From UBA935 sp031556725 (lineage in GTDB: Bacteria; Bacillota; Clostridia; Lachnospirales; Lachnospiraceae), in NCBI GenBank assembly GCA_031556725.1, contig JAVBSL010000001.1:1-64000 (forward strand): 64,000 nt of DNA, given 5' to 3'. Shown here one piece after another: positions 17,088 to 25,479 of this stretch (position 1 is its first letter; each line of letters opens with the position of its first letter). The notes under the pieces are model-generated. The model ran no database searches. It was not told the DNA's origin and was given only the letters and a program-made list of their open reading frames with translations. The position numbers and the translations under genes are program-made.

Positions 17088-18311
17088 TTAAAAACCTCCT
17101 TCGTATCCGATTACCTCTACTATGTCAGCATCGGCTAAGCCCTTCGTTCCGGCCGGCATATCGATCAGACAATTGCAGTTGATAGCGGTTGTGTGCCGGC
17201 CTGTTCCTCTGGTGTTGTCAGGCAGATAAACATCACCGCCGGACACTATGGCTGGCAGGAAACGCCGCCGCTCGGCAGCTTTTGGGAAGCTTCCGTGAAA
17301 TCTGGCTTGATATGACCCGGGTATTACCTGAGAATATCCGGCCAGCCGCTTGATCAACGGAACAGCCAGCAGTTGGAAGGTAATAAAAGCGGAAAGGGGA
17401 TTGCCGGAAAGGCACAAAATATACTTTTCTTCCCGTTTTAATCCCAAAACAGCGCCTCCCGGTTTGATACACAGGCCATGGAACAGTGATTTTGCACCCA
17501 GAACATCCCCAGCCTGGGGTAAATAATCCCTGGCCCCGACGGACACTCCGCCGGTGGTAATAACGGCATCACAATTTGCCAGCAGAGTATCGATCGCCTC
17601 CGCCAGCTTCCCCGGCTCGTCGCTGCAAGGCGCAGCAAGAACCGGTACGGCATTCAGAGCAGTCATCATGGAAGCAAAGAAAGAGCTGTTACTGTCATAT
17701 ATTTTACCCGGTGTTAAAGTGTCATAACCGGAAAAAAGTTCGCTGCCGGTGGATAGAATTCCAATCCGGGGTTTGCGGTATACTTTTAGGGAAGAGATAC
17801 CCTGACCCGCCAGAGCGTTTATTGCAACAGGATTTACCGGCATCCCGCTTAAAGCCAGCAGATCGCCTGCGGCCACATCTTCACCGGGAAAACAATAATT
17901 CTGATAAGCTTTATGGGGAGTGGAAAACCGGACACTGTCTGGCAATATGGTTACGATTTCCTGTTTGATAACACAATCCGCCCCTTCCGGTATGGGCGCA
18001 CCGGTTGCAATTTTGACAGTTTGACCGGGATTCAGCTTAAGCTTTGGCATATCACCGGCATAGATGGTTTCGGTAATGGGCAAAGTGACGGGAATTTCCA
18101 CCGTTGCATGGGTAATATCCCCGTGATAAACCGCATAGCCGTCTAAAGGCGAGCGGGGAAAAGGCGGGGCATCCATAGTGGCTGCGGCATCAGCGGCCGC
18201 AATCCGTCCGACGGTTTCTAAAAGCGGCAGGGTTTCAACCTCGCCGCAGGGGGCAGCCTCAGCCAATAAAAGCTGTCTGGCCTGTTCAAGTTCGATACTC
18301 AATATTTTCAC
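17088..18311 (-). CDS. moeA: Molybdopterin molybdenumtransferase MoeA
   Basis: This 407-residue protein has the usual length and domain order: N-terminal domain with MDAPPFPRSPLDGYAV, MoeA middle domain with ATGAPIPEGADCVI, MogA/MoaB-like catalytic domain with LSTGSELF, TTGGVSVGARDYL and LSGNPLSAF, and a C-terminal beta domain. It inserts molybdenum from molybdate into adenylylated molybdopterin. It heads a leftward operon with mobAB and is divergent from a second MoeA/MoaB-like gene at 18423 across a 111-base promoter region. GAGGTG precedes the ATG. The second MoeA-like protein could have a distinct or specialised role. Confidence 0.94.
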   Translation of the reverse strand: MKILSIELEQARQLLLAEAAPCGEVETLPLLETVGRIAAADAAATMDAPPFPRSPLDGYAVYHGDITHATVEIPVTLPITETIYAGDMPKLKLNPGQTVKIATGAPIPEGADCVIKQEIVTILPDSVRFSTPHKAYQNYCFPGEDVAAGDLLALSGMPVNPVAINALAGQGISSLKVYRKPRIGILSTGSELFSGYDTLTPGKIYDSNSSFFASMMTALNAVPVLAAPCSDEPGKLAEAIDTLLANCDAVITTGGVSVGARDYLPQAGDVLGAKSLFHGLCIKPGGAVLGLKREEKYILCLSGNPLSAFITFQLLAVPLIKRLAGYSQVIPGSYQARFHGSFPKAAERRRFLPAIVSGGDVYLPDNTRGTGRHTTAINCNCLIDMPAGTKGLADADIVEVIGYEGGF

Positions 18312-18347
18312 CTCGTTTGCAGGTTTATAGTTATAATAGATTAAAAA

Positions 18348-18400
18348 AATTATAGCAGGTTTTCATAGCCATTACTATAAAAAATTGCTATAATTATACT
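18348..18400. promoter_or_regulatory. Face-to-face divergent promoters with 10-bp inverted repeat
   Basis: AATTATAGCA at 18348-18357 is mirrored by TGCTATAATT at 18386-18395. Each arm contains a perfect TATAAT: leftward at 18354-18349 and rightward at 18389-18394, the latter 17 bases after TAGCCA at 18366-18371. The two promoters would overlap, so moeA-mobAB and the rightward cofactor operon compete or are co-regulated here. A regulator such as ModE could bind, but I see no established ModE site. Confidence 0.5.
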
Positions 18401-18422
18401 ATTCAAAAAGATAGGAGTTCTC

Positions 18423-19448
18423 ATGAAAGAGATTAAAACACAGGACGCGGCAGGCTTAGTACTATGCCATGACATTACCCAGATCCTCCCCGGGGTGATT
18501 AAGGATGCCAGATTTCGAAAAGGTCATATTGTTACCGAAGAAGATATACCGGTATTGTTATCCATGGGAAAAGAACATTTATATGTGTGGGAGAAGACCG
18601 AAGGCATGCTTCACGAAAATGAAGGGGCGGAGATTCTTCGGGATATTTGCATTGGCCCGTATATGTATGCCACCGAACCGAAAGAAGGGAAGATTCAGAT
18701 CCAGGCAGAGTGTGACGGCTTGCTGAAAATTAAGCGGGACAAGCTAAGAGCAGTGAACGCTATGGGAGAACTGGTAATTGCTTCCCGCCATGGTGATACG
18801 GTGGTTCATAAGGATGATGTGATTGCCGGAACCAGAGTAATTCCCCTGATGATAGAAGTAGAGAAGCTGGAAAGAGCCAAAGCTTACAGCGGCATTTTTT
18901 CGATTCTTCCTTTTCAGAATAAAAAAACAGCAATCCTGGCCACCGGAAATGAAGTTTTTTATCACCGCATCGAAGATGCTTTTACACCGGTAATTGTGAA
19001 AAAGGCAGAAGAGTTTTCAGCCCGTATCATCGAGCAAAAGCTCTGTCCGGATGATCCGGCAGTGATTACCGAAGCGATTGAAGCATCAATAAATAAAGGA
19101 GCAGAGCTGGTTATTTGTACCGGTGGTATGAGTGTGGATCCGGACGACCGGACCCCTCTGGCAATCCGCAATACCGGTGCCGAGATAGTCAGCTATGGCG
19201 CACCGGTACTGCCGGGAGCGATGTTCTTGCTGGCTTATCATCAAAGCGGTGTTCCCATATTGGGATTGCCGGGATGCGTGATGTATGGAAAAAGGACGAT
19301 TTTTGATTTGGTGTTACCCAGAATCATGGCCGGCGAACGGATTGACAAAGAAGAATTAGTTGGGTATGGTGAGGGCGGCTTATGTCTCAATTGCCCGGTA
19401 TGCACTTTCCCTAATTGCGGTTTCGGAAAAACAGGAGGAGACAAATAG
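18423..19448 (+). CDS. MoeA/MoaB-like molybdopterin-binding protein with four-Cys tail
   Basis: This 341-residue protein has a MoaB/MogA-like molybdopterin-binding domain at about residues 170-310 (ILATGNEVF, CTGGMSVDPDDRTP, LPGAMFLL, LGLPGCVMYG) behind an N-terminal part resembling MoeA but shorter. The C-terminus carries C321-x2-C324-x2-C327-x4-C332 followed by GFGK, a spacing suited to an iron-sulfur cluster or metal. Related proteins are annotated simply as molybdopterin-binding in Clostridia. It opens the rightward operon with moaC, modABC, moaA, MOSC and moaB, so a role in cofactor assembly or delivery is likely, but the reaction is unknown. AGGAG precedes the ATG at 18414-18418. Confidence 0.85.
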   Translation: MKEIKTQDAAGLVLCHDITQILPGVIKDARFRKGHIVTEEDIPVLLSMGKEHLYVWEKTEGMLHENEGAEILRDICIGPYMYATEPKEGKIQIQAECDGLLKIKRDKLRAVNAMGELVIASRHGDTVVHKDDVIAGTRVIPLMIEVEKLERAKAYSGIFSILPFQNKKTAILATGNEVFYHRIEDAFTPVIVKKAEEFSARIIEQKLCPDDPAVITEAIEASINKGAELVICTGGMSVDPDDRTPLAIRNTGAEIVSYGAPVLPGAMFLLAYHQSGVPILGLPGCVMYGKRTIFDLVLPRIMAGERIDKEELVGYGEGGLCLNCPVCTFPNCGFGKTGGDK

Positions 19449-19934
19449 ATGGCAGGTTTGACTCATTTTGATGAAATGGGAAATGCGGTTATGGTAGATG
19501 TAACCCATAAGCCGGTTACCGAAAGAATGGCGATAGCCAGAGGTACCATTAAAGTAGATGAACAGGTTTTCCGGCAGATTCAAGAGGGAACCATGAAAAA
19601 AGGAGATGTACTGGGAGTGGCCAGGGTGGCTGGTATCATGGCGGCCAAGAAGACTTCCGAGTTGATTCCCCTGTGTCATCCCCTGATGCTTACTAAGGTT
19701 ACCATAGATTTTTGGCCGAATGAGGCCGACTACACGATCGAAGCTTGCTGTAAAGTAAAGCTTTCCGGTCAGACCGGAGCAGAGATGGAGGCTCTTACCG
19801 GGGTAAATATAGCGCTGTTAACCATATATGACATGTGCAAGGCCTTGGATCGCGGTATGGAGATAATCCATGTCTATGTAGAGGAAAAAGATGGTGGGAA
19901 GAGCGGACATTACAAAAGAGCAGAGATGGAATAG
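19449..19934 (+). CDS. moaC: Cyclic pyranopterin monophosphate synthase MoaC
   Basis: This 161-residue protein of expected length has the MoaC signatures LIPLCHPL near residue 74 and EMEALTGVNIALLTIYDMCK near 115-134, containing active-site His, Glu, Asp and Lys residues. It converts the MoaA product (3',8-cyclo-dihydro-GTP) to cPMP, the first molybdopterin intermediate. The ATG immediately follows the previous stop, with GGAGGAGA upstream at 19434-19441, indicating tight coupling. The partner moaA lies four genes downstream after modABC. Confidence 0.96.
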   Translation: MAGLTHFDEMGNAVMVDVTHKPVTERMAIARGTIKVDEQVFRQIQEGTMKKGDVLGVARVAGIMAAKKTSELIPLCHPLMLTKVTIDFWPNEADYTIEACCKVKLSGQTGAEMEALTGVNIALLTIYDMCKALDRGMEIIHVYVEEKDGGKSGHYKRAEME

Positions 19935-19935
19935 G

Positions 19936-20721
19936 ATGAAAAATATTAAAAAGCTCCCCCTCATGTTAGGAATGGTTATGTTGTTGGCAGTTATGGCAGT
20001 GGGATGCGGCAGCAAATCAAAAGAAACAGAGCTTACCATTCTTGCGGCGGCAAGCCTGACAGATGTATGTAATGAAATAAAAGCGCAGTATGAGGAGAAA
20101 AATCCGGGTATTACCCTGACTTTTTCTTACGGCGGTTCCGGTGCCCTGCAGACCCAGATTGAAGAGGGTGCCCCAGCGGATATTTTTATGTCGGCAGCAA
20201 CCAGGCAAATGACAGCTTTACAGGAGCAGGGACTGATGGATGACGACTCGGTCATTTTCCTGTTAGAAAATAAAGTAGTTATGATCGTACCTAAGGGCAG
20301 CAGCCTTACCTTAACTTCTTTTGAAGATGTGGGCACAGATAAAGTGGCAATGATCGGTCTGGGTGAACCTGAAAGTGTTCCCGCCGGACAATATGCTGAA
20401 GAAATATTTACTGCGTTAGGAATATGGGAGGCTGTAAAAATCAAAGCAAACTATGGCTCAGACGTTCGTACCGTTTTATCATGGACAGAGTCCGGCGATA
20501 TAGACTGTGGCGTGGTCTACAGTACCGATGCCCGGACAAGCGATAAGTTAACCGTAGTTTGTGAAGCTCCGTCCGGTTCTCATAAGCCTGTAGTTTATCC
20601 GGCAGGCGTGGTGAAAGCATCCGCACACAGCAAAGAAGCAAGGGCTTTCCTTGATTACCTGCAAACCAAAGAGACTGCAAAATTATTCCAGTCCTATGGC
20701 TTCAGTACGCCGGCAGAGTAA
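19936..20721 (+). CDS. modA: Molybdate ABC transporter substrate-binding lipoprotein ModA
   Basis: This 261-residue lipoprotein has a signal peptide with lipobox MAVG-C24. After it, LTILAAASLTDVC, FSYGGSGALQTQIEEGAPADIFMSA and VYPAGVVKAS are classic ModA/Mod-binding-protein segments; Ser and Tyr residues in these loops contact molybdate. I chose ATG 19936, just after the moaC stop, because it begins the KNIKK signal peptide; a longer in-frame opening starts inside moaC. It captures molybdate (or tungstate) outside the membrane for ModBC. The gene order modABC within the cofactor operon ties metal import to cofactor synthesis. Confidence 0.95.
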   Translation: MKNIKKLPLMLGMVMLLAVMAVGCGSKSKETELTILAAASLTDVCNEIKAQYEEKNPGITLTFSYGGSGALQTQIEEGAPADIFMSAATRQMTALQEQGLMDDDSVIFLLENKVVMIVPKGSSLTLTSFEDVGTDKVAMIGLGEPESVPAGQYAEEIFTALGIWEAVKIKANYGSDVRTVLSWTESGDIDCGVVYSTDARTSDKLTVVCEAPSGSHKPVVYPAGVVKASAHSKEARAFLDYLQTKETAKLFQSYGFSTPAE

Positions 20722-20746
20722 AGGGATTTCCCAAAAGGAGTTATTT

Positions 20747-21418
20747 ATGAACTATTCCCCCTTGTGGATATCGTTAAAAGTGGCATTAACGGCCACTATA
20801 TTCACGTTTTTTCTGGGACTGGCAGCCGCAAGATGGGCACTAACCCTGCGGCGCGGCCGTTCCTTAGTTGATAGTATTTTTTCTTTGCCCCTGGTGCTGC
20901 CCCCAACAGTTGCAGGCTTTTTCCTGTTACTGCTGTTTGGGGTAAACGGTCCCTTGGGTAAAATACTGACAGCCATGGGGACAAGTGTGGTCTTTACCTG
21001 GCAGGGGGCGGTGATTGCCGCTGTTGCAGTATCTTTTCCGATTATGTACCGGACCTCAGTGGGAGCGATGGAACAGGTGGATGAGAATTTGATTTATGTG
21101 GCCAGAACTTTGGGAATGTCAGAGGGAAAGATTTTTATTAAGGTGATGCTGCCAATGGCCCGGCCGGGAATTGTGGCGGCAGTGATTCTTTCCTTTGCCA
21201 GAGCATTGGGAGAATTCGGTGCAACAATTATGCTGGCAGGCAATCTGCCCGGCAGGACCCAGACCATGTCGGTTGCCATTTATACGGCAGTGCAAGCCGG
21301 ACATCGGGAATTGGCCTATATTTGGGTGGCCATCATTATGCTGATCTCTTTTGTTACCATAATGCTGATGAATTACTGGACCAGGCATTTATCGGCAGCA
21401 GGTACAGAAAGGTATTAA
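20747..21418 (+). CDS. modB: Molybdate ABC transporter permease ModB
   Basis: This 223-residue permease has about five to six membrane segments. The EAA loop ARTLGMSEGKIFIKVMLPMARPGI, which docks on ModC, and the EFGATIMLAGNLPGRTQT segment are typical for ModB. I chose ATG 20747 because AAAAGGAG at 20733-20740 is well spaced; the upstream extension overlaps modA. It forms the membrane channel for molybdate with ModA and ModC. One base separates it from modC. Confidence 0.95.
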   Translation: MNYSPLWISLKVALTATIFTFFLGLAAARWALTLRRGRSLVDSIFSLPLVLPPTVAGFFLLLLFGVNGPLGKILTAMGTSVVFTWQGAVIAAVAVSFPIMYRTSVGAMEQVDENLIYVARTLGMSEGKIFIKVMLPMARPGIVAAVILSFARALGEFGATIMLAGNLPGRTQTMSVAIYTAVQAGHRELAYIWVAIIMLISFVTIMLMNYWTRHLSAAGTERY

Positions 21419-21419
21419 T

Positions 21420-22481
21420 ATGAGTCTTTATGTGGATATTGAAAAAAAATTGGGCGATTTTTTGCTGAAGGTAAAGTTTGAGACCGGAGAAGAAACGTTT
21501 TCATTGTTAGGAGCATCGGGCAGCGGCAAGAGCCTTACCCTAAAGTGTATTGCCGGTGTGGCGACACCTGACAAAGGTGTCATAATGCTGGATGACAGGG
21601 TTTTATTTGATTCCGAAAAAAAAATCAATTTATCCCCCGGAGAGCGGAAAATTGGCTATTTATTTCAGGATTATGCGCTTTTTCCCAATATGACAGTGCA
21701 GCAGAATATTATGTGCGGTATCCAATCAGGCAATAAAGCGGAAAAACAAGAGGAAGCCCGCCGGTACATTGAAAAATTTTATCTTGCCGGAACCGAAAAG
21801 CAGTATCCGTCCCAATTATCAGGCGGGCAAAAGCAAAGGGTGGCATTGGCCAGAATGCTTGCGGCAAAACCGGAGATGATTTTATTGGACGAGCCCTTTT
21901 CTGCTTTGGATAATTACTTGAAATGGCAGTTGGAACAGGAAGTTATGAAGGTGATTGCCCAGTATGATAAAAAGGTATTGCTGATTTCTCATGATCGAAA
22001 TGAAGTATTTCGCTTAACCGATAAAATTGCAGTTATGGAAAATGGCCAGTTATTGGAAATTCAGGAAAAGCAGGATTTGTTCCGCCATCCGGAAACCCTT
22101 TCGGCGGCGCTGCTGACCGGTTGTAAAAATATTACCCGGCTGGAATGGACTGGGGAAGGATGCTGCAAAGCGCTTGACTGGGGAATTGACCTTCGGTCAC
22201 CGGAAGGAATCGGGGTAGACTTAAGCTTTGCCGGATTCCGGGCCAATTTTTTTGAAATTGTCGAAGCATGGGAGCCTGTAAACGTTGTTGAGTGTGAAGT
22301 GGAACAAATCATTGAGGATGTTTTTAGCTATATTGTGCTGTTACGGCAAAAGAATAATCAGTCTCAGGCCGAGTGGTCGCTGCTGCGGTATGAGATATCA
22401 AAAATAAAATGGGAAGAACTGGGCAGAAACATTCGTTACCTGAAAATGCCTGCCGAAAAAATAATTTGGATGAAAAGATAA
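21420..22481 (+). CDS. modC: Molybdate ABC transporter ATP-binding protein ModC
   Basis: This 353-residue ABC ATPase has Walker A GASGSGKS near residues 31-38, signature LSGGQKQR near 135, Walker B ILLDEPFSALD near 154-164 and a His switch in ISHDRNEVF. A C-terminal region of about 120 residues (from about 230) sits where ModC proteins carry a Mop/TOBE regulatory domain, though I cannot confirm a complete TOBE fold. It powers molybdate uptake. Context between modB and moaA leaves little doubt over its role. Confidence 0.94.
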   Translation: MSLYVDIEKKLGDFLLKVKFETGEETFSLLGASGSGKSLTLKCIAGVATPDKGVIMLDDRVLFDSEKKINLSPGERKIGYLFQDYALFPNMTVQQNIMCGIQSGNKAEKQEEARRYIEKFYLAGTEKQYPSQLSGGQKQRVALARMLAAKPEMILLDEPFSALDNYLKWQLEQEVMKVIAQYDKKVLLISHDRNEVFRLTDKIAVMENGQLLEIQEKQDLFRHPETLSAALLTGCKNITRLEWTGEGCCKALDWGIDLRSPEGIGVDLSFAGFRANFFEIVEAWEPVNVVECEVEQIIEDVFSYIVLLRQKNNQSQAEWSLLRYEISKIKWEELGRNIRYLKMPAEKIIWMKR

Positions 22482-22493
22482 AGAGGTACCTAA

Positions 22494-23480
22494 TTGAAGG
22501 ATAAGTGGAATAGAACAATAGATTATTTGCGGATATCGGTTACCGATAAATGTAATTTACGGTGTAAATATTGCATGCCGGAAACAGGAATTACCCAGAT
22601 GCCTCATGATGAGCTGCTGACCCTGGAGGAGATTGTTAAAATTGTTTCCATCCTGGAAGAACTGGGAATCCGTAAGGTAAGGATTACCGGAGGGGAACCC
22701 CTGGTCAGAAAAAATATCATCAAACTGATTAAAGATATTCATCTTAACTGCCTGAGGATAGAAGAAATAGCCATGACCACCAACGGTGTACTGCTGGGGG
22801 AGGCTGTGGAAGAACTGAAAGCAGCCGGACTTCAAAGTGTAAATATCAGTCTGGATACAGTTGATGCTCAGGAATTTATACAAATTACCGGAAAAGATGA
22901 ATATGCCAAGGTAGAAGCAGCAGTTGCACGGGCTTTGGCATGTGGATTACAGGTGAAGCTGAATTGCGTGGGAATCCGGCAGATGAATATCAAAAGTCTT
23001 GAAAAAGTGGCCGGGCTGGCCAGATGTTATCCGGTTGATGTGAGGTTTATTGAGTTGATGCCCATCGGCAGCGGAAAGCAGTTTGATGGAGTGCCGGCTG
23101 ATGAAATTCTGCAATGTCTGGAAGCGGTTTATGGAAAGGCGGCAGAAAGCGTATATCGTTCAAAAGGACCGGCCAAATACTATGAATTCAAAGAATTTAT
23201 CGGGAAAATTGGATTTATCAGTCCGCTTTCCCATGGTTTCTGCCAGGAATGTAACCGCATCAGACTGACTCCCGAAGGACGGTTGAAGCTGTGTTTGCAT
23301 TATGATTACGGGATAGAGTTAAAGCCCCTGCTGCGCAGCGGTAAGCCGGAACAGGAAATCATAAAAGATTTAAAAGCAAAAATGACAGATGCCATCTGGG
23401 GAAAACCGGAAGCACATCAATTTTGTTTGCCGGAAAATGAAAATGTTGAACAACGGAATATGTTCCAGATTGGCGGTTAA
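22494..23480 (+). CDS. moaA: GTP 3',8-cyclase MoaA (radical SAM)
   Basis: This 328-residue radical SAM enzyme has the N-terminal cluster C20-x3-C24-x2-C27 in TDKCNLRCKYCMP, the GGEP SAM motif, and a C-terminal cluster with C250, C253 (CQEC) and C267 (LKLCL). The chain ends in Gly-Gly, as MoaA requires for catalysis. It converts GTP to 3',8-cyclo-7,8-dihydro-GTP using both [4Fe-4S] clusters. It starts with TTG at 22494 after AAAGAGG; the short N-terminal KDKWNRTIDYLRIS aligns with the family start, so no ATG is missed. Confidence 0.96.
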   Translation: MKDKWNRTIDYLRISVTDKCNLRCKYCMPETGITQMPHDELLTLEEIVKIVSILEELGIRKVRITGGEPLVRKNIIKLIKDIHLNCLRIEEIAMTTNGVLLGEAVEELKAAGLQSVNISLDTVDAQEFIQITGKDEYAKVEAAVARALACGLQVKLNCVGIRQMNIKSLEKVAGLARCYPVDVRFIELMPIGSGKQFDGVPADEILQCLEAVYGKAAESVYRSKGPAKYYEFKEFIGKIGFISPLSHGFCQECNRIRLTPEGRLKLCLHYDYGIELKPLLRSGKPEQEIIKDLKAKMTDAIWGKPEAHQFCLPENENVEQRNMFQIGG

Positions 23481-23493
23481 GGAAGGAGATAAG

Positions 23494-23925
23494 ATGGGAA
23501 AAGTCATAGCGGTATGTATCAGTGAGAAAAAAGGAACAGCAAAGGAAAATAGGGAAGAAGCCCTTTTGATTGAAGACTTTGGCCTGGAAGGGGATGCTCA
23601 TGGGGGTAACTGGCACCGGCAGGTAAGCCTGTTGTCATATGAGCAGGTTGAAGCTTTCCGGAAAAGAGGTGCTAATGTCGAAGCCGGTGCTTTTGGCGAG
23701 AATTTACTGGTAGCCGGGTTCGACTTTAAGAGCCTTCCGGTGGGAACTATCCTTGCCTGTAATGAAGTGGTCCTGGAAATCACCCAGATCGGAAAGGAAT
23801 GTCATGCCCATTGTACCATCTATCATCAGGTTGGGGACTGTATTATGCCCAGAGAAGGAGTATTTGCCAGAGTGCTGACCGGTGGAAAAATAAAAGTGGG
23901 GGATGAGATGTATGTCAGAGCGTAA
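23494..23925 (+). CDS. MOSC domain-containing protein
   Basis: This 143-residue single-domain MOSC protein includes EDFGLEGDAHGGNWHRQVSLLS and AFGENLLVAG, the hallmarks of the fold, and a conserved Cys-containing stretch KECHAHCTIYHQVGDCIM. MOSC domains handle sulfur on molybdenum cofactors in sulfurases and YiiM-like proteins; stand-alone forms in Clostridia sit beside moaB, as here, and their chemistry is unproven. The start at ATG 23494 has GGAAGGAG upstream. The 3' end overlaps moaB by 14 bases. Confidence 0.9.
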   Translation: MGKVIAVCISEKKGTAKENREEALLIEDFGLEGDAHGGNWHRQVSLLSYEQVEAFRKRGANVEAGAFGENLLVAGFDFKSLPVGTILACNEVVLEITQIGKECHAHCTIYHQVGDCIMPREGVFARVLTGGKIKVGDEMYVRA

Positions 23926-24415
23926 AATTCGGGTGGGAGTGATAACCGCCAGCGATAAAGGCAGTGTGGGCCAGCGGGAAGATTTAAGCGGTGCTCTGCT
24001 AAAGGAAATGTTGGAACAGGCAGGCTATGAGGTGATCAGAATGGTTCTGGTGCCGGATGAGGAAGAACGGATATATGAGGAAATGACACATATGTCGGAT
24101 GTGGAAAATATTGAACTTGTCCTGACTACCGGAGGAACCGGGTTATCCTCCAGAGACTGTACCCCTGAGGCCACTTTACGGGCGGCAACCCGTAATGCTC
24201 CGGGGATTGCGGAAGCGATCAGACAGTACAGTCTGTCTATTACACCAAGAGCGATGTTCAGCCGGGCCGCCAGTGTGATCAGGAATCAGACCTTAATCAT
24301 TAATTTACCGGGAAGCCCCAAGGCAGTAAAAGAGACCATGGAGTATCTCCTGCCGGAGCTATCACATGGTCTGGCTATCTTACTGGGAATCACCGGTGAG
24401 TGCGGCGGAAGGTAA
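23912..24415 (+). CDS. moaB: MogA/MoaB family molybdopterin adenylyltransferase-like protein
   Basis: This 167-residue protein has the MoCF-binding fold: RVGVITASDKGSVGQREDLSG, LVLTTGGTGLSSRDCTPEAT and LIINLPGSPKAVKE. The TTGGTG and SRDxTPE motifs match MogA/MoaB, which adenylylates molybdopterin before MoeA inserts molybdenum. I prefer ATG 23912 with GGGGGATGAG upstream; an in-frame ATG at 23903 adds three residues. It is the last gene of the rightward operon; its stop directly abuts the stop of the convergent DHH gene, and no terminator hairpin is visible between. Confidence 0.92.
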   Translation: MSERKIRVGVITASDKGSVGQREDLSGALLKEMLEQAGYEVIRMVLVPDEEERIYEEMTHMSDVENIELVLTTGGTGLSSRDCTPEATLRAATRNAPGIAEAIRQYSLSITPRAMFSRAASVIRNQTLIINLPGSPKAVKETMEYLLPELSHGLAILLGITGECGGR

Positions 24416-25345
24416 TTATGTATCGGTGCCGTTGGCAAGTGCAGACAGCTCTGCCAGCATCTTCGGCAACTCAGTTCCCATATTATCATCATTAAACTGG
24501 CAAGTACCGACTGCCTTATGTCCGCCGCCGTTATACTTTAACATCAGACTTCCTACATTCACATCGGAAGTGCGGTTTAAGATACTGTAGCCTACCGCTG
24601 CCGAACAGCCAAGGCCGCCTCTGCCGCTGACGATCCAGGCGGAGATGTTCTGCTCAGGATACATACTGTATATCATAAAACGGTTACAGGTATAAATCGG
24701 GTCAACACCACGCAAATCCGTTATAATGACATTGCCGTCGGTTATAGTGTGCCTGGTTACCATTTCTTTGAAATGTGTTGTTTGCTCAAAATAAACGTCA
24801 ATTCGCTCCTGCACATCAGGAAGATTTAAAATCTCTTCGGTGCTCAGAACCCGGCAGGCATCAATTAGCTGTTCCATTAACTGATAATTGGAAATGGTGA
24901 AATTGCGCCAACGGCCCAATCCGGTCCGGGGATCCATCAAATATCCCACCAAAACCCAGCCCTTGGGATTTTGAACATCGTCTAATGTTAACTGCCCGGA
25001 ATCTACCTTATCAACAGCTTCCATTAAATCATCAAACTGGGGAAAGCGTTCCCGCCCGCCGTAATATTCATATATAATTCGGGCACAGGAAGGAGTAATA
25101 CGGCTTTCACCTTTATACTGACCGGCCAGTTCATTCCTTTCATGTTCGCTTGAATGATGATCGAACCACAGTCCGCAGCCCTTTACGTAAGGAACGTTAG
25201 CAAGACAGTCATCTTCATTTACTTCTACGAGCCCGTCTTGTAAATCCTTGGGATGGGCGAATTTCCAATGATCGATAATCCCAGCTTCTTTCAACAATGC
25301 GCCACAGGCTAATCCATCAAAATCAGAACGTGTTATTAATCTCAT
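24416..25345 (-). CDS. DHH family phosphoesterase-like protein
   Basis: This 309-residue protein starts with LITRSDFDGLACG (metal-binding Asp-x-Asp), followed by FDHHSSE (the DHH motif, about residues 66-71) and ending with a DHHA1-like NGGGHKAVG. These are the signatures of DHH/DHHA1 phosphoesterases, which include oligoribonucleases, c-di-AMP phosphodiesterases and exopolyphosphatases. The length without PAS or GGDEF domains resembles stand-alone NrnA-like or unassigned clostridial members. Substrate is unknown. AGGAGGAAGTGGTAC precedes the ATG on the minus strand. Confidence 0.85.
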   Translation of the reverse strand: MRLITRSDFDGLACGALLKEAGIIDHWKFAHPKDLQDGLVEVNEDDCLANVPYVKGCGLWFDHHSSEHERNELAGQYKGESRITPSCARIIYEYYGGRERFPQFDDLMEAVDKVDSGQLTLDDVQNPKGWVLVGYLMDPRTGLGRWRNFTISNYQLMEQLIDACRVLSTEEILNLPDVQERIDVYFEQTTHFKEMVTRHTITDGNVIITDLRGVDPIYTCNRFMIYSMYPEQNISAWIVSGRGGLGCSAAVGYSILNRTSDVNVGSLMLKYNGGGHKAVGTCQFNDDNMGTELPKMLAELSALANGTDT

Positions 25346-25448
25346 GTACCACTTCCTCCTACTGCATAATAATAAACCCTGTTAAAAGTTATTATAGCAA
25401 ACTTTTTGGAAAAGTACATCTATAGAAAATAAAATTTGTAAAAACCGT

Positions 25449-25479
25449 CATACTAACCTTTGTCAGGAGGTATGAATTA
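25449..25479 (+). promoter_or_regulatory. Possible sigma-G -10 and strong RBS of spoVAA
   Basis: CATACTA at 25449-25455 fits the forespore sigma-G -10 consensus (CATnHTA), but the -35 region is poor: AAATA 17 bases upstream matches four of five positions. AGGAGG at 25465-25470 then precedes the spoVAA ATG. Confidence 0.35.
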
